Assembly (NCBI RefSeq): GCF_000507245.1
Contig: NC_023035.1
Location: forward strand, 2,833,570-2,897,569
Direction: 5' to 3'
Length of the DNA stretch: 64,000 nucleotides
From: Salinispira pacifica
Lineage (GTDB): Bacteria > Spirochaetota > Spirochaetia > DSM-27196 > Salinispiraceae
In this document: piece by piece, positions 18,191-26,547 of the stretch
How positions within the stretch are numbered: the first letter of the stretch is position 1
Layout: each line of letters begins with the position of its first letter
The notes under the pieces: model-generated
Database searches by the model: none
Told to the model about the DNA's origin: nothing
The model's input: the letters and a program-made list of their open reading frames with translations, nothing else
Position numbers and translations under genes: made by a program

Positions 18191-19680
18191 AGTTCAAAAC
18201 CCTCCCGTTCAAGTAGCAGTTCCAGTTCATTTTCCGCAGTCTCAAGTTCTGCCAGCTTGGCTTTGAAATCACGGAGGGCTTCTTCTACGGTAATTTTTTC
18301 TTCTTCGAGCGGTTTTTGGACGTATCTTGCAATGTTCAGGTTGAAGTCATTTTCTTTGAGCTCGGCATACTCGACCCATCGGGTAACGCCTTCTTCCTCA
18401 AAAGAGCTCTGCTTTTGTTTCTTGTAGAGCTGGTAAATCTCGTCGGCCTGTCCGGTAGTCATGGTGTTTTGAGCTCGGCCTTTGGTGTAGATTTCCTCCG
18501 CATTGATAAACAACACCGGAGATTTTGCTTTGACTGATTTTCTTAAAACAAGGATGGAGGCAGGGATTCCTGTTCCATAGAACAAATTGCCTGCTAATCC
18601 TATCACCGCTTCAATAGTACCCAAGTCCAAGAGTTTCTTCCGGATCTTCGCCTCTGCACCGGACCTGAACAAAACCCCATGAGGCAGAACAACAGCCATC
18701 CGGCCACTGCCTTCCTTCATGGATGTGTACATGTGCATGACCCATGCAAAGTCACCGTTGGTCTTTGGGGCCAGTCCAAACGTATGCCTGTTAAAAGGAT
18801 CGGAAGACCACTTCTCATGGCCCCACTCTTTTAAGCTGAAGGGTGGATTTGCGATTACGCAATCAAACTGTTCAAGGCGGTCGTAAGTGAGAAACTTCGG
18901 ATCTCTCAGGGTATCTCCGCGTCGTATTTCAAAATCTTCCATCCCGTGGAGATAGAGGTTCATCCGGGCGATCGCTTCAGTCGTCAGATTCTTTTCCTGC
19001 CCTTTGAGCTTCAGCAAACGTGGGTCGCCACCATGCTCACGAACATGATGAACGGTCTCCAAAAGCATACCGCCGGTACCGCATGCAGGGTCGTAGACTG
19101 TTTCGCCGGGCTGAGGGCCCAGCACATTGACCATCAAGCGGACGATTGATCGCGGCGTATAAAACTCTCCGGCCTTCTTGTTGGCCTTGTCGGCAAATCG
19201 CTTGATCAGATATTCATAGGCTCTACCCATGTCGTCATCACGAACATGACCAACACCAAGCCTGATTTTGTTAAAGTGATTCAGGAGCTGGAGGAGAAGA
19301 TGGTCTGGTAGGCGTTCTTTGTTGGTCCATGGCGCATCTCCAAAAATTCCATAGAGACGGTCATTTGTCTTTTCGATTCCAAGAAAAGCAGCTTTCAGCG
19401 CTTTACCTACATCCTTTGTTGCAGCGATGACATCATTCCAATGGCACCCCTCTGGCACCTCAATACGGTGCTGTTCTGGCGCTTTTGCCATTTCTTCGTC
19501 GCCATAGAACTCCATGGCTTCTTCAAATTCTTCATTGTAAACATCACAAACCCGCTTAAAGAAGAGTATGGGAAAGATGTAAGTCTTATAGTCCGACGCA
19601 TCGATCGGGCCGGTTATGATATGGGCAGCTTCCCATAAATGACGCTCAATGTCTTGTAGCTTGATTGTTGATTGCGACAT
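18187..19680 (-). CDS. hsdM: Type I N6-adenine methyltransferase HsdM (first copy)
   Basis: This 497-residue protein is the first gene of the operon. The N-terminal domain reads GPIDASDYKTYIFPILFFKRVCDVY, the SAM-binding motif is YDPACGTGGMLL (about residues 200-211) and the catalytic motif is NPPF in FDCVIANPPFSLKEW. The C-terminus has a long coiled-coil-like tail (LRDFKAKLAELETAENELELLLERE), suited to contact HsdS or the partner subunit. It overlaps the second hsdM by 4 bases. Possible explanations for two copies are a heterodimeric M1M2S methylase, or one copy that was once served by a different, lost S subunit. The operon promoter must lie in 19681-19775, before the IS4 element. Confidence 0.93.
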   Translation of the reverse strand: MSQSTIKLQDIERHLWEAAHIITGPIDASDYKTYIFPILFFKRVCDVYNEEFEEAMEFYGDEEMAKAPEQHRIEVPEGCHWNDVIAATKDVGKALKAAFLGIEKTNDRLYGIFGDAPWTNKERLPDHLLLQLLNHFNKIRLGVGHVRDDDMGRAYEYLIKRFADKANKKAGEFYTPRSIVRLMVNVLGPQPGETVYDPACGTGGMLLETVHHVREHGGDPRLLKLKGQEKNLTTEAIARMNLYLHGMEDFEIRRGDTLRDPKFLTYDRLEQFDCVIANPPFSLKEWGHEKWSSDPFNRHTFGLAPKTNGDFAWVMHMYTSMKEGSGRMAVVLPHGVLFRSGAEAKIRKKLLDLGTIEAVIGLAGNLFYGTGIPASILVLRKSVKAKSPVLFINAEEIYTKGRAQNTMTTGQADEIYQLYKKQKQSSFEEEGVTRWVEYAELKENDFNLNIARYVQKPLEEEKITVEEALRDFKAKLAELETAENELELLLEREGFEL

Positions 19681-19775
19681 GTATTTCTCTCATATTCTAT
19701 TTCAGATATCACTGCTTAAAGATCATGATAACCTACTATAACAACAATGAGTAGAGTTTAATTTATTTGATTAAT

Positions 19776-19784
19776 GAACCATTT
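19776..19784. repeat. IS4-family element target duplication, left copy
   Basis: GAACCATTT here is repeated exactly at 21052-21060 on the other side of the insertion sequence. Nine bases fits IS4-family elements. Confidence 0.88.
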
Positions 19785-21051
19785 CACTGCTGTCCGGTTA
19801 AATAAAAAAAGCTAGTAATTTGCCTTTTATCTGTGCATAATGTGTTTACCACTAAACCATTACACAAAAGGAAATTACTAGCATGAAAAAGTATAGCACG
19901 GTGCTTGGCACATTGAATAGCGTCATTTCACGATATGATTTCAAGAAAATTGTCGATTTGCACGATGGAGATAAAGGAATACGGACCCTCTCCACAGATC
20001 TTCTTCTTAAAACAATGACCTATGCACAAGTTTCACAGGCATTCAGTCTGAATGAAGTCATAGCAACCATGCACTCCCAGCATGCTAAACTCTATCATGC
20101 CGGCATGGCGCCGGTAAAAAAATCCACTGTCGCTGATGCCCTGGCAAAACGCAGCAGTGATATCTTTAAGGATTTATTTTATCAGCTCCTTGGTCAGGCA
20201 GGTACAATGCATACGCCGAACCACCGTTTTCGCAATCCCTTGCAAATCATTGATGCCACGACAATCGACCTCTGCCTCTCGCGCTATGACTGGGCTCAGT
20301 TTCGTACAACAAAGGGGGCAATAAAACTGCACGCCAGCTATAACAGTGACAGCGCACTACCAAATTATGTACAGCTGAGTACCGGTAAACTCCATGAGAC
20401 GAATACGCTTTTAGATTTTCCCCGCAAGAAGGGAGATATTATGGTTTTTGATCGGGGGTATAATAACTATAAGTCATTTCACAAATTGCAATTAGATGAC
20501 GTTACATTCGTAACCAGATTAAAGAAGAATGCCAAGGTGAGAACAACTCTTGTATACCATAAGAATCCCGATGGGCCGGTACTTGAAGATGCTTGGATGA
20601 AGTTTACCCAAGATAGTGCCGAAGCAAACTATCCCGACCTGATCCGAGTGGTTACGTATAAAGATCCGGAGCATGGGAAGGTATACCGTTTTCTCACAAA
20701 CAACTTCGACTTGCCAGCACATGAGATCGCGGATATTTATAAGGAACGCTGGCAGGTTGAGCTATTCTTTAAATGGATCAAGCAAAATCTGAAAATTAAA
20801 ACTTTCTTCGGAACGAGTAAGAATGCAGTATGGAGTCAAATCTGGATAGCATTAATTGTGTATGTTCTCATTTGGATGATGAAGGTACTACATGGAATTG
20901 AATCGACGTTTCAAAAAATAATGCAGGTCCTCAAGTTAACCATTCTGGATCGCCGGGATATCTCCGAATTATTTCATCCGCCTCCACCTTCCCCTATTTC
21001 ATCAAATCTTTGGCTTTTTGAGGGGGCTGGAAATTAAACCGGACAGCAGTG
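19785..21051 (+). mobile_element. IS4-family insertion sequence, intact (1267 bp)
   Basis: The 15-bp terminal inverted repeats are identical (CACTGCTGTCCGGTT at 19785 and its complement ending at 21051). The element is flanked by a perfect 9-bp duplication, GAACCATTT, and carries a single full-length transposase. Perfect ends and duplication indicate a recent insertion. It separates the type I RM operon from the McrBC region. Confidence 0.92.
19883..21037 (+). CDS. IS4-family transposase
   Basis: This 384-residue DDE transposase has an N-terminal DUF4372-like region (LLLKTMTYAQVSQAFSLNEVI). The catalytic residues are in IDATTIDLCLSRYDWA (first Asp), MVFDRGYNNY (second Asp) and the IS4 signature YKERWQVELFFKWIKQNLKIK (Y-x2-R-x3-E-x6-K, supplying the Glu). 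It fills the element nearly end to end and shows no frameshift, so it is probably active. AAGGAAAT lies upstream of the ATG at 19883. Confidence 0.93.
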   Translation: MKKYSTVLGTLNSVISRYDFKKIVDLHDGDKGIRTLSTDLLLKTMTYAQVSQAFSLNEVIATMHSQHAKLYHAGMAPVKKSTVADALAKRSSDIFKDLFYQLLGQAGTMHTPNHRFRNPLQIIDATTIDLCLSRYDWAQFRTTKGAIKLHASYNSDSALPNYVQLSTGKLHETNTLLDFPRKKGDIMVFDRGYNNYKSFHKLQLDDVTFVTRLKKNAKVRTTLVYHKNPDGPVLEDAWMKFTQDSAEANYPDLIRVVTYKDPEHGKVYRFLTNNFDLPAHEIADIYKERWQVELFFKWIKQNLKIKTFFGTSKNAVWSQIWIALIVYVLIWMMKVLHGIESTFQKIMQVLKLTILDRRDISELFHPPPPSPISSNLWLFEGAGN

Positions 21052-21060
21052 GAACCATTT

Positions 21061-21571
21061 ATGAGATTATGCTTTTGTCTTCACTTGAGCTGTTATAGAC
21101 TGAAGATATATAACACATATAAGGCCCCCCGCCGTCAAGGCACGTTAATAGCCCGGCCCCGAAATTATTCCGTTTCCAAAGTAGGTCGCTGACGAATTAT
21201 GCCGAAAGTCATTCATTGTCTGAGGGGATTATTCTTCCCAGGGTTGCAGAACCTGTCTGCACCAAACACATATAGACGATCAGGCAGTCATTGCCAGCCG
21301 TAGAATTAATTCAGTACCCGTTTCAGCCTGATTCAAAAGAGGAGGTCGAAAGCAGAATGCCTTGCCTCAGTTACATATGCAGGTTCTGAAACGGTCAGAC
21401 AAGCAAATGACCAACGGCATACTTCGTATTTGTAAAAAGGACACAGGATAGCTCACCAATCAATCGTGAGGGATTCAGCGAAACGGGTATCCTACAATGG
21501 AAATTTTTGGCGGTCGCAATGCCGCATTTTTATCTTCCATTAGAACACGACGCCCCACTATGGCGATCCAG
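21061..21571 (-). ncRNA. Non-coding 3' region of the IS110-type element; possible bridge RNA
   Basis: No ORF of note lies between the IS4 duplication and the end of the IS110-family transposase gene. From 21121 (AAGGCCCCCCG) onward this belongs to the element. A long non-coding segment downstream of the transposase is characteristic of the IS1111 subgroup, where the bridge RNA that pairs target and donor DNA is encoded. Several self-complementary stretches are present, for example around 21340-21400 (gcaggttctga / tcagcctg region). No promoter or fold could be computed, so the RNA itself is an inference. Confidence 0.35.
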
Positions 21572-22631
21572 TTATATGACAGGTTCAGCTATCCTGGTCC
21601 CGAAAAACCGTTCTGCATCAAATGTCTGCCGGTGTTTGAGTATATGGAAAACCAGACGTCCAAGTTTCTGCGCAATTATTGAAAGACTTTTCGCCCGGCC
21701 ATATTTGGCAGAAAGACTTTGGTGCAAGCGTTTGGCTTCATCTCTTTCCCGGATGAGTAATACAGCTGCTTCACTGAATGCCCATTTCAGATGTGCATTT
21801 CCGATCTTATTATGACCTCCCTTGGATCGTTTCCCTGCAGATTCATGAGAGCATTTGACCAGGCGTGCATAGGAGATGAAATTGCCGACCTTTGGGAACC
21901 GCTCTATATCACCTATTTCATAGAGAATGGTAAGGGCAAGTACGGGACCTATTCCCGGAATTGAACGGAGAAGACTCAGTGCGTGCGCATCATCTGCCTT
22001 TGCATGGCGCATGACCGTCGATTCAATATCAAGAATTACCCGGTGATAATGATCAAGCAGATACTTGTCTGCGGTAATTGATTGGCGCACCGCTTCGGAA
22101 TCGAATCGATCCTCGATTCCCTCTCGATTCGATGCACGCAGCAGATTCGCTTTGATGGGTATATTGTTGTACTGGGTATTTGTATTGGTGATGTGGCTTA
22201 AGAGCGCTGCACGGTGGTGAACGAAGAACTGCCGCCGACGCAGGAGGTCCCTGGTTGCCCGTTTTGCTTTTGGGTACGCATGGGCGAGGGGAAACATGCC
22301 TCCCCGAAGCATCGATGCAATTTTCATTGCATCAATTCGGTCATTCTTGGTTTTACCGCTGTGAATCGCTTTCATATAAAGGGCATGACCAAGGGCAAAT
22401 GGGATCCGGTGCTCCTCACAGAAATCGGCTACCCAATACCAGCTGAACATGCATTCGACACCAATGACGATATCCGTACCGAACCGGTGAATAATGAGCG
22501 ACAGCTCGTCTGGTGTGGTAGGATGGTTTCGGTGGTGATGGATTTCTCCGGATGAATCAATGACACAGATGTACATTTGCATGTAAATCGATACCGGCGT
22601 AGAATTTGTGCTGTTTTTTGTAGAACCTCAT
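21572..22631 (-). pseudogene. IS110-family DEDD transposase, frameshifted near its start
   Basis: The body (336 residues from an ATG at 22582) is a typical Transposase_20/DEDD protein: VECMFSWYWVADFCEEHRIP, KNDRIDAMKIASMLRGGM, SIPGIGPVLALTILYEIGD, NAHLKWAFSEAAVLLIRE. It lacks the N-terminal GID motif that carries the first catalytic Asp. That motif is present in another frame. A start at 22631, with a perfect AGGAGG 7 bases upstream, gives MRFYKKQHKFYAGIDLHAN. This leads into MYICVIDSSGEI only if one base is restored near 22577. The gene is therefore inactivated by a single-base loss, unless the shift is an assembly error or translational slippage. Confidence 0.8.
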
Positions 22632-22724
22632 TAGGGCCTCCTAAATAAAAATTGGCGGCCGGCGCTTCGTACGCCGGTCAGCTCTTATAATTATGAGGCT
22701 AGGCCTCGCGGCTTACGACCTCCA
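22632..22724 (-). other. 5' non-coding end of IS110-type element
   Basis: It contains a strong hairpin, CCGGCG-CTTCGTA-CGCCGG, near 22654-22674 and the AGGAGG ribosome binding site of the transposase. No coding potential is seen. Confidence 0.5.
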
Positions 22725-22770
22725 CGGGGGGCCTTAATGAGTATCAATCTTTCATACCAAAGGAGAACCC

Positions 22771-25119
22771 ATGGCCAATTTATTCTTCGGAAAATTCAGT
22801 CAAAACTACCCGGAGCAAATAGAAGGAAAATTCTATGCCGCAGGTCCGGAGGGCACCAGTTGGTATGGAAACCTTCAACCGGGCGACTATGTGTTTCCCC
22901 TGTTCGGGGGAAAAGTTGCAGAACTGTGGAAAATGGACCGTTACGTGGAGCAAGCCGGTACCGATCGAAGACAAAAGGGACGTGCTGAATTCAAAGTGGT
23001 AAAAACCTTTCCCGAACCCATCGGCCTATCTGATGGATTTATTCCCTACAAGTATTTTGAACTCAATTTGAATATGCTCAACAAAAGTGTGAAGAGCGTG
23101 AAGAATTTAGGATTCCTCTCGATTACAACGACCACGGATGCACCAGAGCCCGAGAATATGGAGTTTCGTGAGGAGGATACAAGGAAGCTCTACACCGCTC
23201 CAGAATCGGCTATACCCGATTCTGGAAACTTCAAAGACGGCGATATCCGCGTACTCATCACAAACTCAGAAGATCAAAAGCCTGGATACATAGTAGAAAT
23301 TCAGGAGTATCAGAACGGCAGCTTCAACCGATACGAACCTCTCATGTCCTTATACGAGGAGCGAAACCTCCCGGAAGAGCGCTATTCATTAAATGAGCTG
23401 CTAGAATGGTCACGTGAGGACGGAGCTACAAAAAAGGAAAAATATTTACGAGCTGTCATCGACGACCTAGAAGAGCGCGGAATATACCTGGCAGTGAGTG
23501 CTGTGGCATTGTATGACAATGTGCTCGTGGGAAGAAAGCGCAGTGCATCAAATAGCAAAGCCGAAAAATCTCGGGAAACAGCCCTGATGGCCGAGAGCAC
23601 CGATCTTTCAGAAGATATCGATTCCTACGATATTTATCGGCAGCTACTCGAACATAACCCGAATATGATTCTCTATGGCCCTCCCGGAACCGGAAAGACG
23701 TATGCAATAGAGAAAATCATCGAAAACATGGAGCAGCATAGAACGGGAACCTACATAGATTTTCATACTATACAGGAAGATAAACGAGTGGAATTCCTCA
23801 CCTTTCATCAATCCTTCTCCTATGAAGAGTTTGTAGAGGGAATCCGACCGGTCCTCGATGGATATGATTCGAGTGAACTGAATGCAAATACGTCCACCCT
23901 TGGATACCGGATTGAAGATGGTATTCTCAAACGACTTGCTTCACGGGCATCTGTGAACAGAGTAAAGGAGGAAGAGGCAGATATTCCCGCCGAGTTAAGC
24001 CCCGATAGCCAGGTGTACAAAATCTCCCTTGGTCGACGTCATGGAGAAGATGAGATTTATAAATTCTGTCGGGATAACAGCCTGATTGCCATCGGTTGGC
24101 TTGAGAGCCATGACCTGAGCGAGTGGGACTATGATAAAATCTTTGATTCATTAAAAAGTGAACGGGAGGAAGGTAGTCAAGCTCCCACCAACGATGCCAG
24201 CAGCGTCGATTTCTTTGTAAATCAAATCAGCACCGGGGATATCGTCGTTGTATACGACGGCAAGTATACAATACGGGATATCGTCGTTGTCTCAGAGGAG
24301 TACCGATACCTACCAGACTCCTCAAGCAGATATCCACATCGTCGAAAGGTCAAATGGCTGCGGCATTTTGAGAAGCCAGTTGATATCCGCAATATCAACA
24401 ACGGCAAGCGGTTGACCATGAAGACCGTCTATCCTTTGAGGAATGTGGAAGTTTCAGACTTGGAACCATTCATAACAAAAATCGGAGCTGGCTCCGGGGA
24501 GCACAGCAACATCAAAAAAGCATTGCCACACTATCTGGTAATTGATGAAATAAACCGGGGAAACATTTCGAAAATTTTCGGCGAACTCATCACCCTTATC
24601 GAAGCAGACAAACGGGATAAGATCAGCGTACGCCTGCCCTACTCCCGTAAACCATTCACTCTCCCGAAGAACCTCTACATCATCGGGACCATGAATACCG
24701 CCGACCGATCCATCGCAATCATCGACACTGCCCTCCGGCGACGTTTTGTATTCATGGAAGTTGAGCCCGCACCTTCAGTACTGGCAATGAGCGACACCCC
24801 TTCTGTGGCCGGGAAAATCGACCTTGAGAAATTACTCACGGCATTGAATAAACGAATTGTGGAAAAGTTTGATCGTGATCACAGGATTGGACACGCATAC
24901 TTCATGGATCTCAACAATCTCGAAGCATTCAGGATTACCTGGTACTACAAGATTATTCCCCTTCTGATGGAGTATTTTTACAATGACGGCAAAACCATAT
25001 CCGAGATAATTGGCACTGCCTTTATCGATCCAATGACCTGTCAAGTAAAGCCGCTTTCGGGAAATGCTTTGATTGATTCAATACAAAAGATATACCAGAG
25101 AACAATCACAGCTCAATGA
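22771..25119 (+). CDS. mcrB: McrB-like AAA+ NTPase of a type IV (McrBC) restriction system
   Basis: This 782-residue protein carries the McrB-type AAA+ core. Walker A is NMILYGPPGTGKTYAIEKI (about residues 298-316), Walker B is LVIDEINRGNISKIFGELI (about 588-606) and the hallmark is NTADRSIAIIDTALRRRF (about 640-657). About 300 N-terminal residues probably recognise modified DNA and are not assignable from sequence alone. A further domain (about 411-566, VYKISLGRRHGEDEIYKFCRDN) is inserted inside the AAA module and looks like an EVE/PUA-type fold, a class that reads modified bases. AAGGAG precedes the ATG at 22771. The stop overlaps mcrC by ATGA. It should power cleavage of modified foreign DNA together with McrC. 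Confidence 0.9.
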   Translation: MANLFFGKFSQNYPEQIEGKFYAAGPEGTSWYGNLQPGDYVFPLFGGKVAELWKMDRYVEQAGTDRRQKGRAEFKVVKTFPEPIGLSDGFIPYKYFELNLNMLNKSVKSVKNLGFLSITTTTDAPEPENMEFREEDTRKLYTAPESAIPDSGNFKDGDIRVLITNSEDQKPGYIVEIQEYQNGSFNRYEPLMSLYEERNLPEERYSLNELLEWSREDGATKKEKYLRAVIDDLEERGIYLAVSAVALYDNVLVGRKRSASNSKAEKSRETALMAESTDLSEDIDSYDIYRQLLEHNPNMILYGPPGTGKTYAIEKIIENMEQHRTGTYIDFHTIQEDKRVEFLTFHQSFSYEEFVEGIRPVLDGYDSSELNANTSTLGYRIEDGILKRLASRASVNRVKEEEADIPAELSPDSQVYKISLGRRHGEDEIYKFCRDNSLIAIGWLESHDLSEWDYDKIFDSLKSEREEGSQAPTNDASSVDFFVNQISTGDIVVVYDGKYTIRDIVVVSEEYRYLPDSSSRYPHRRKVKWLRHFEKPVDIRNINNGKRLTMKTVYPLRNVEVSDLEPFITKIGAGSGEHSNIKKALPHYLVIDEINRGNISKIFGELITLIEADKRDKISVRLPYSRKPFTLPKNLYIIGTMNTADRSIAIIDTALRRRFVFMEVEPAPSVLAMSDTPSVAGKIDLEKLLTALNKRIVEKFDRDHRIGHAYFMDLNNLEAFRITWYYKIIPLLMEYFYNDGKTISEIIGTAFIDPMTCQVKPLSGNALIDSIQKIYQRTITAQ

Positions 25120-26381
25120 TCACGATATATCAGGATTATCAATCAAATCTCGGATCGGGTTGGGAAAATCACCGGACGAATCTCCTGAGTTTCAAACAAC
25201 TCATAGGTGATCAGAACCTCATCCTGCAGGCTGACGGAACACTACGCATTGCTCATTATGTGGGGTTTCTTTCAAAAGGAAATACACAGCTTCAAATTCT
25301 TCCAAAGATATTCGCCGGTGCATCATATCCAAATCCCTTGGAAGAACAACAGCAGGCAAGCCAGCTGCTGCATCGACTCCTGACCTGGTCGGACTTTATG
25401 AATTTCAAGGAACTCTCAGACAGTACAGTCACAGATGAAGAAGCATCCCTTCTGGAACAAATCATCAGACTATTTGTACATCGCTTCATTCGGCTGCATC
25501 AGCGGGATGTGCACCGAAACTACATTCATGAAGAGGATGAGCTGTTGTACATCCGAGGCAAAATCCTGTTCCCGGACTCGTTCTATACAGGACTGAAAAG
25601 GCCCGGATATCTGAAGAACAAATTCGATGAATTATCCATGGATAACCTTATAAACGGCACCATTAAGTCTACGCTCCAGATTATGCTCCTCAGCTCTCGG
25701 AGCATGAATAACAAACGGCTATTGCGGCAGGCCATTGGTTATCTGGAGGATGTCTCAGAACTGCCATTATCAATCGAGATCTTCAGTACTATTATCTTTA
25801 ATCGGATGAATCAACAATATGAATCTCTAATCAATCTTGCAAAGCTTATATTTCAAGGCAGACAACCAGGTTTCGCTTCCGGTGGTCAGAAGTCGTTGAG
25901 CCTGCTGCTCCCTCTAAACCTACTGTTCGAGCAAACTGTGTATCATATGCTTGTAGATGCTTTTCGTGAGGAAGGAGGAGAAGTACGTTTTCAGGAGGGG
26001 AAATTCTGGGGGAAATCAACCGACCAACAATATCACTTTAAGCTAATCCCGGATTTCTGGGTTACAAAGGGTAAAAACATCACTCACATTCTGGATACAA
26101 AATTCAAAAACCCCATAAGCAGTGATGGTAAAATTGAATTATCAGCCGGGGATATGTACCAGCTCAATGCGTATGCATCAAGATTTCAATGCGATCAGCT
26201 CTCTCTCATTTACCCCCGATTTATTGGGCAACCAAACTTATCAGGAAGAGAAACGTGCATTGAAACCTATCGCTTGGTAAATTTCGATAAGGAAGTGACT
26301 CTGCGTGTCATTCAAATCGATATCATGAAGGAGAACCGGGAGGAGATTGTTGAGGATTTGCGGTTGGGACTCAGTCAATAG
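25116..26381 (+). CDS. mcrC: McrC-like nuclease subunit of McrBC
   Basis: The 421-residue protein matches the McrBC 5-methylcytosine restriction component (PF10117). The N-terminal part reads LRIAHYVGFLSKGNTQLQILPKIF, the middle is helical (HRFIRLHQRDVHRNYI), and the C-terminal PD-(D/E)XK nuclease reads FKLIPDFWVTKGKNITHILDTKFK (Asp about 312, DTK about 325-327). It starts within the mcrB stop codon (ATGA), so the subunits are co-translated. McrC stimulates McrB NTPase activity and makes the double-strand cut. All catalytic residues are visible, so the pair looks functional. Confidence 0.92.
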   Translation: MITIYQDYQSNLGSGWENHRTNLLSFKQLIGDQNLILQADGTLRIAHYVGFLSKGNTQLQILPKIFAGASYPNPLEEQQQASQLLHRLLTWSDFMNFKELSDSTVTDEEASLLEQIIRLFVHRFIRLHQRDVHRNYIHEEDELLYIRGKILFPDSFYTGLKRPGYLKNKFDELSMDNLINGTIKSTLQIMLLSSRSMNNKRLLRQAIGYLEDVSELPLSIEIFSTIIFNRMNQQYESLINLAKLIFQGRQPGFASGGQKSLSLLLPLNLLFEQTVYHMLVDAFREEGGEVRFQEGKFWGKSTDQQYHFKLIPDFWVTKGKNITHILDTKFKNPISSDGKIELSAGDMYQLNAYASRFQCDQLSLIYPRFIGQPNLSGRETCIETYRLVNFDKEVTLRVIQIDIMKENREEIVEDLRLGLSQ

Positions 26382-26396
26382 CAGGAGAAAGAGACT

Positions 26397-26543
26397 ATGA
26401 CAGAATTATCTCAATGTAATTTTTATAATCACTTGAATACGGCGGAAAAGTGTGCGATATTAATGCTAACAGTACCCATCACGCGACTCACCTATGGTGA
26501 AGCGGACCAGGATGGGTTCTTTCTTTTAAACCCTCCTTGGTAA
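26397..26543 (+). CDS. Small ORF (48 aa) between mcrC and the Abi_2 gene
   Basis: An ATG at 26397 with AGGAG about 9 bases upstream opens a 48-codon frame: MTELSQCNFYNHLNTAEKCA, continuing to LNPPW. It ends 4 bases before the Abi_2 start. The tight packing and good ribosome site suggest it is translated. The product is not recognised. Because AbiF-like proteins are reported to work with a small RNA encoded next to them, this 166-base gap could instead, or also, encode an RNA. Confidence 0.5.
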   Translation: MTELSQCNFYNHLNTAEKCAILMLTVPITRLTYGEADQDGFFLLNPPW

Positions 26544-26547
26544 ACTC

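Larger units (their letters stand above)
21121..22735 (-). mobile_element. IS110-family element (IS1111-like, with subterminal inverted repeats)
   Basis: AAGGCCCCCCG at 21121-21131 and its complement CGGGGGGCCTT at 22725-22735 bracket an IS110-type transposase gene. The short 5' and long 3' non-coding parts and the subterminal repeats fit the IS1111 subgroup. As in this family, there is no visible target duplication, so the exact ends are uncertain by several bases. The transposase is frameshifted, so the copy is probably dead. It sits immediately upstream of mcrB. Confidence 0.7.

Noticed and set aside
22632-22640. GGGCCTCCT near 22635 as a solo end of the IS5-type element (same word as its inverted repeat)
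   Set aside because: It is the complement of the AGGAGG ribosome site of the IS110 transposase. Only 9 bases match and no second end is present.
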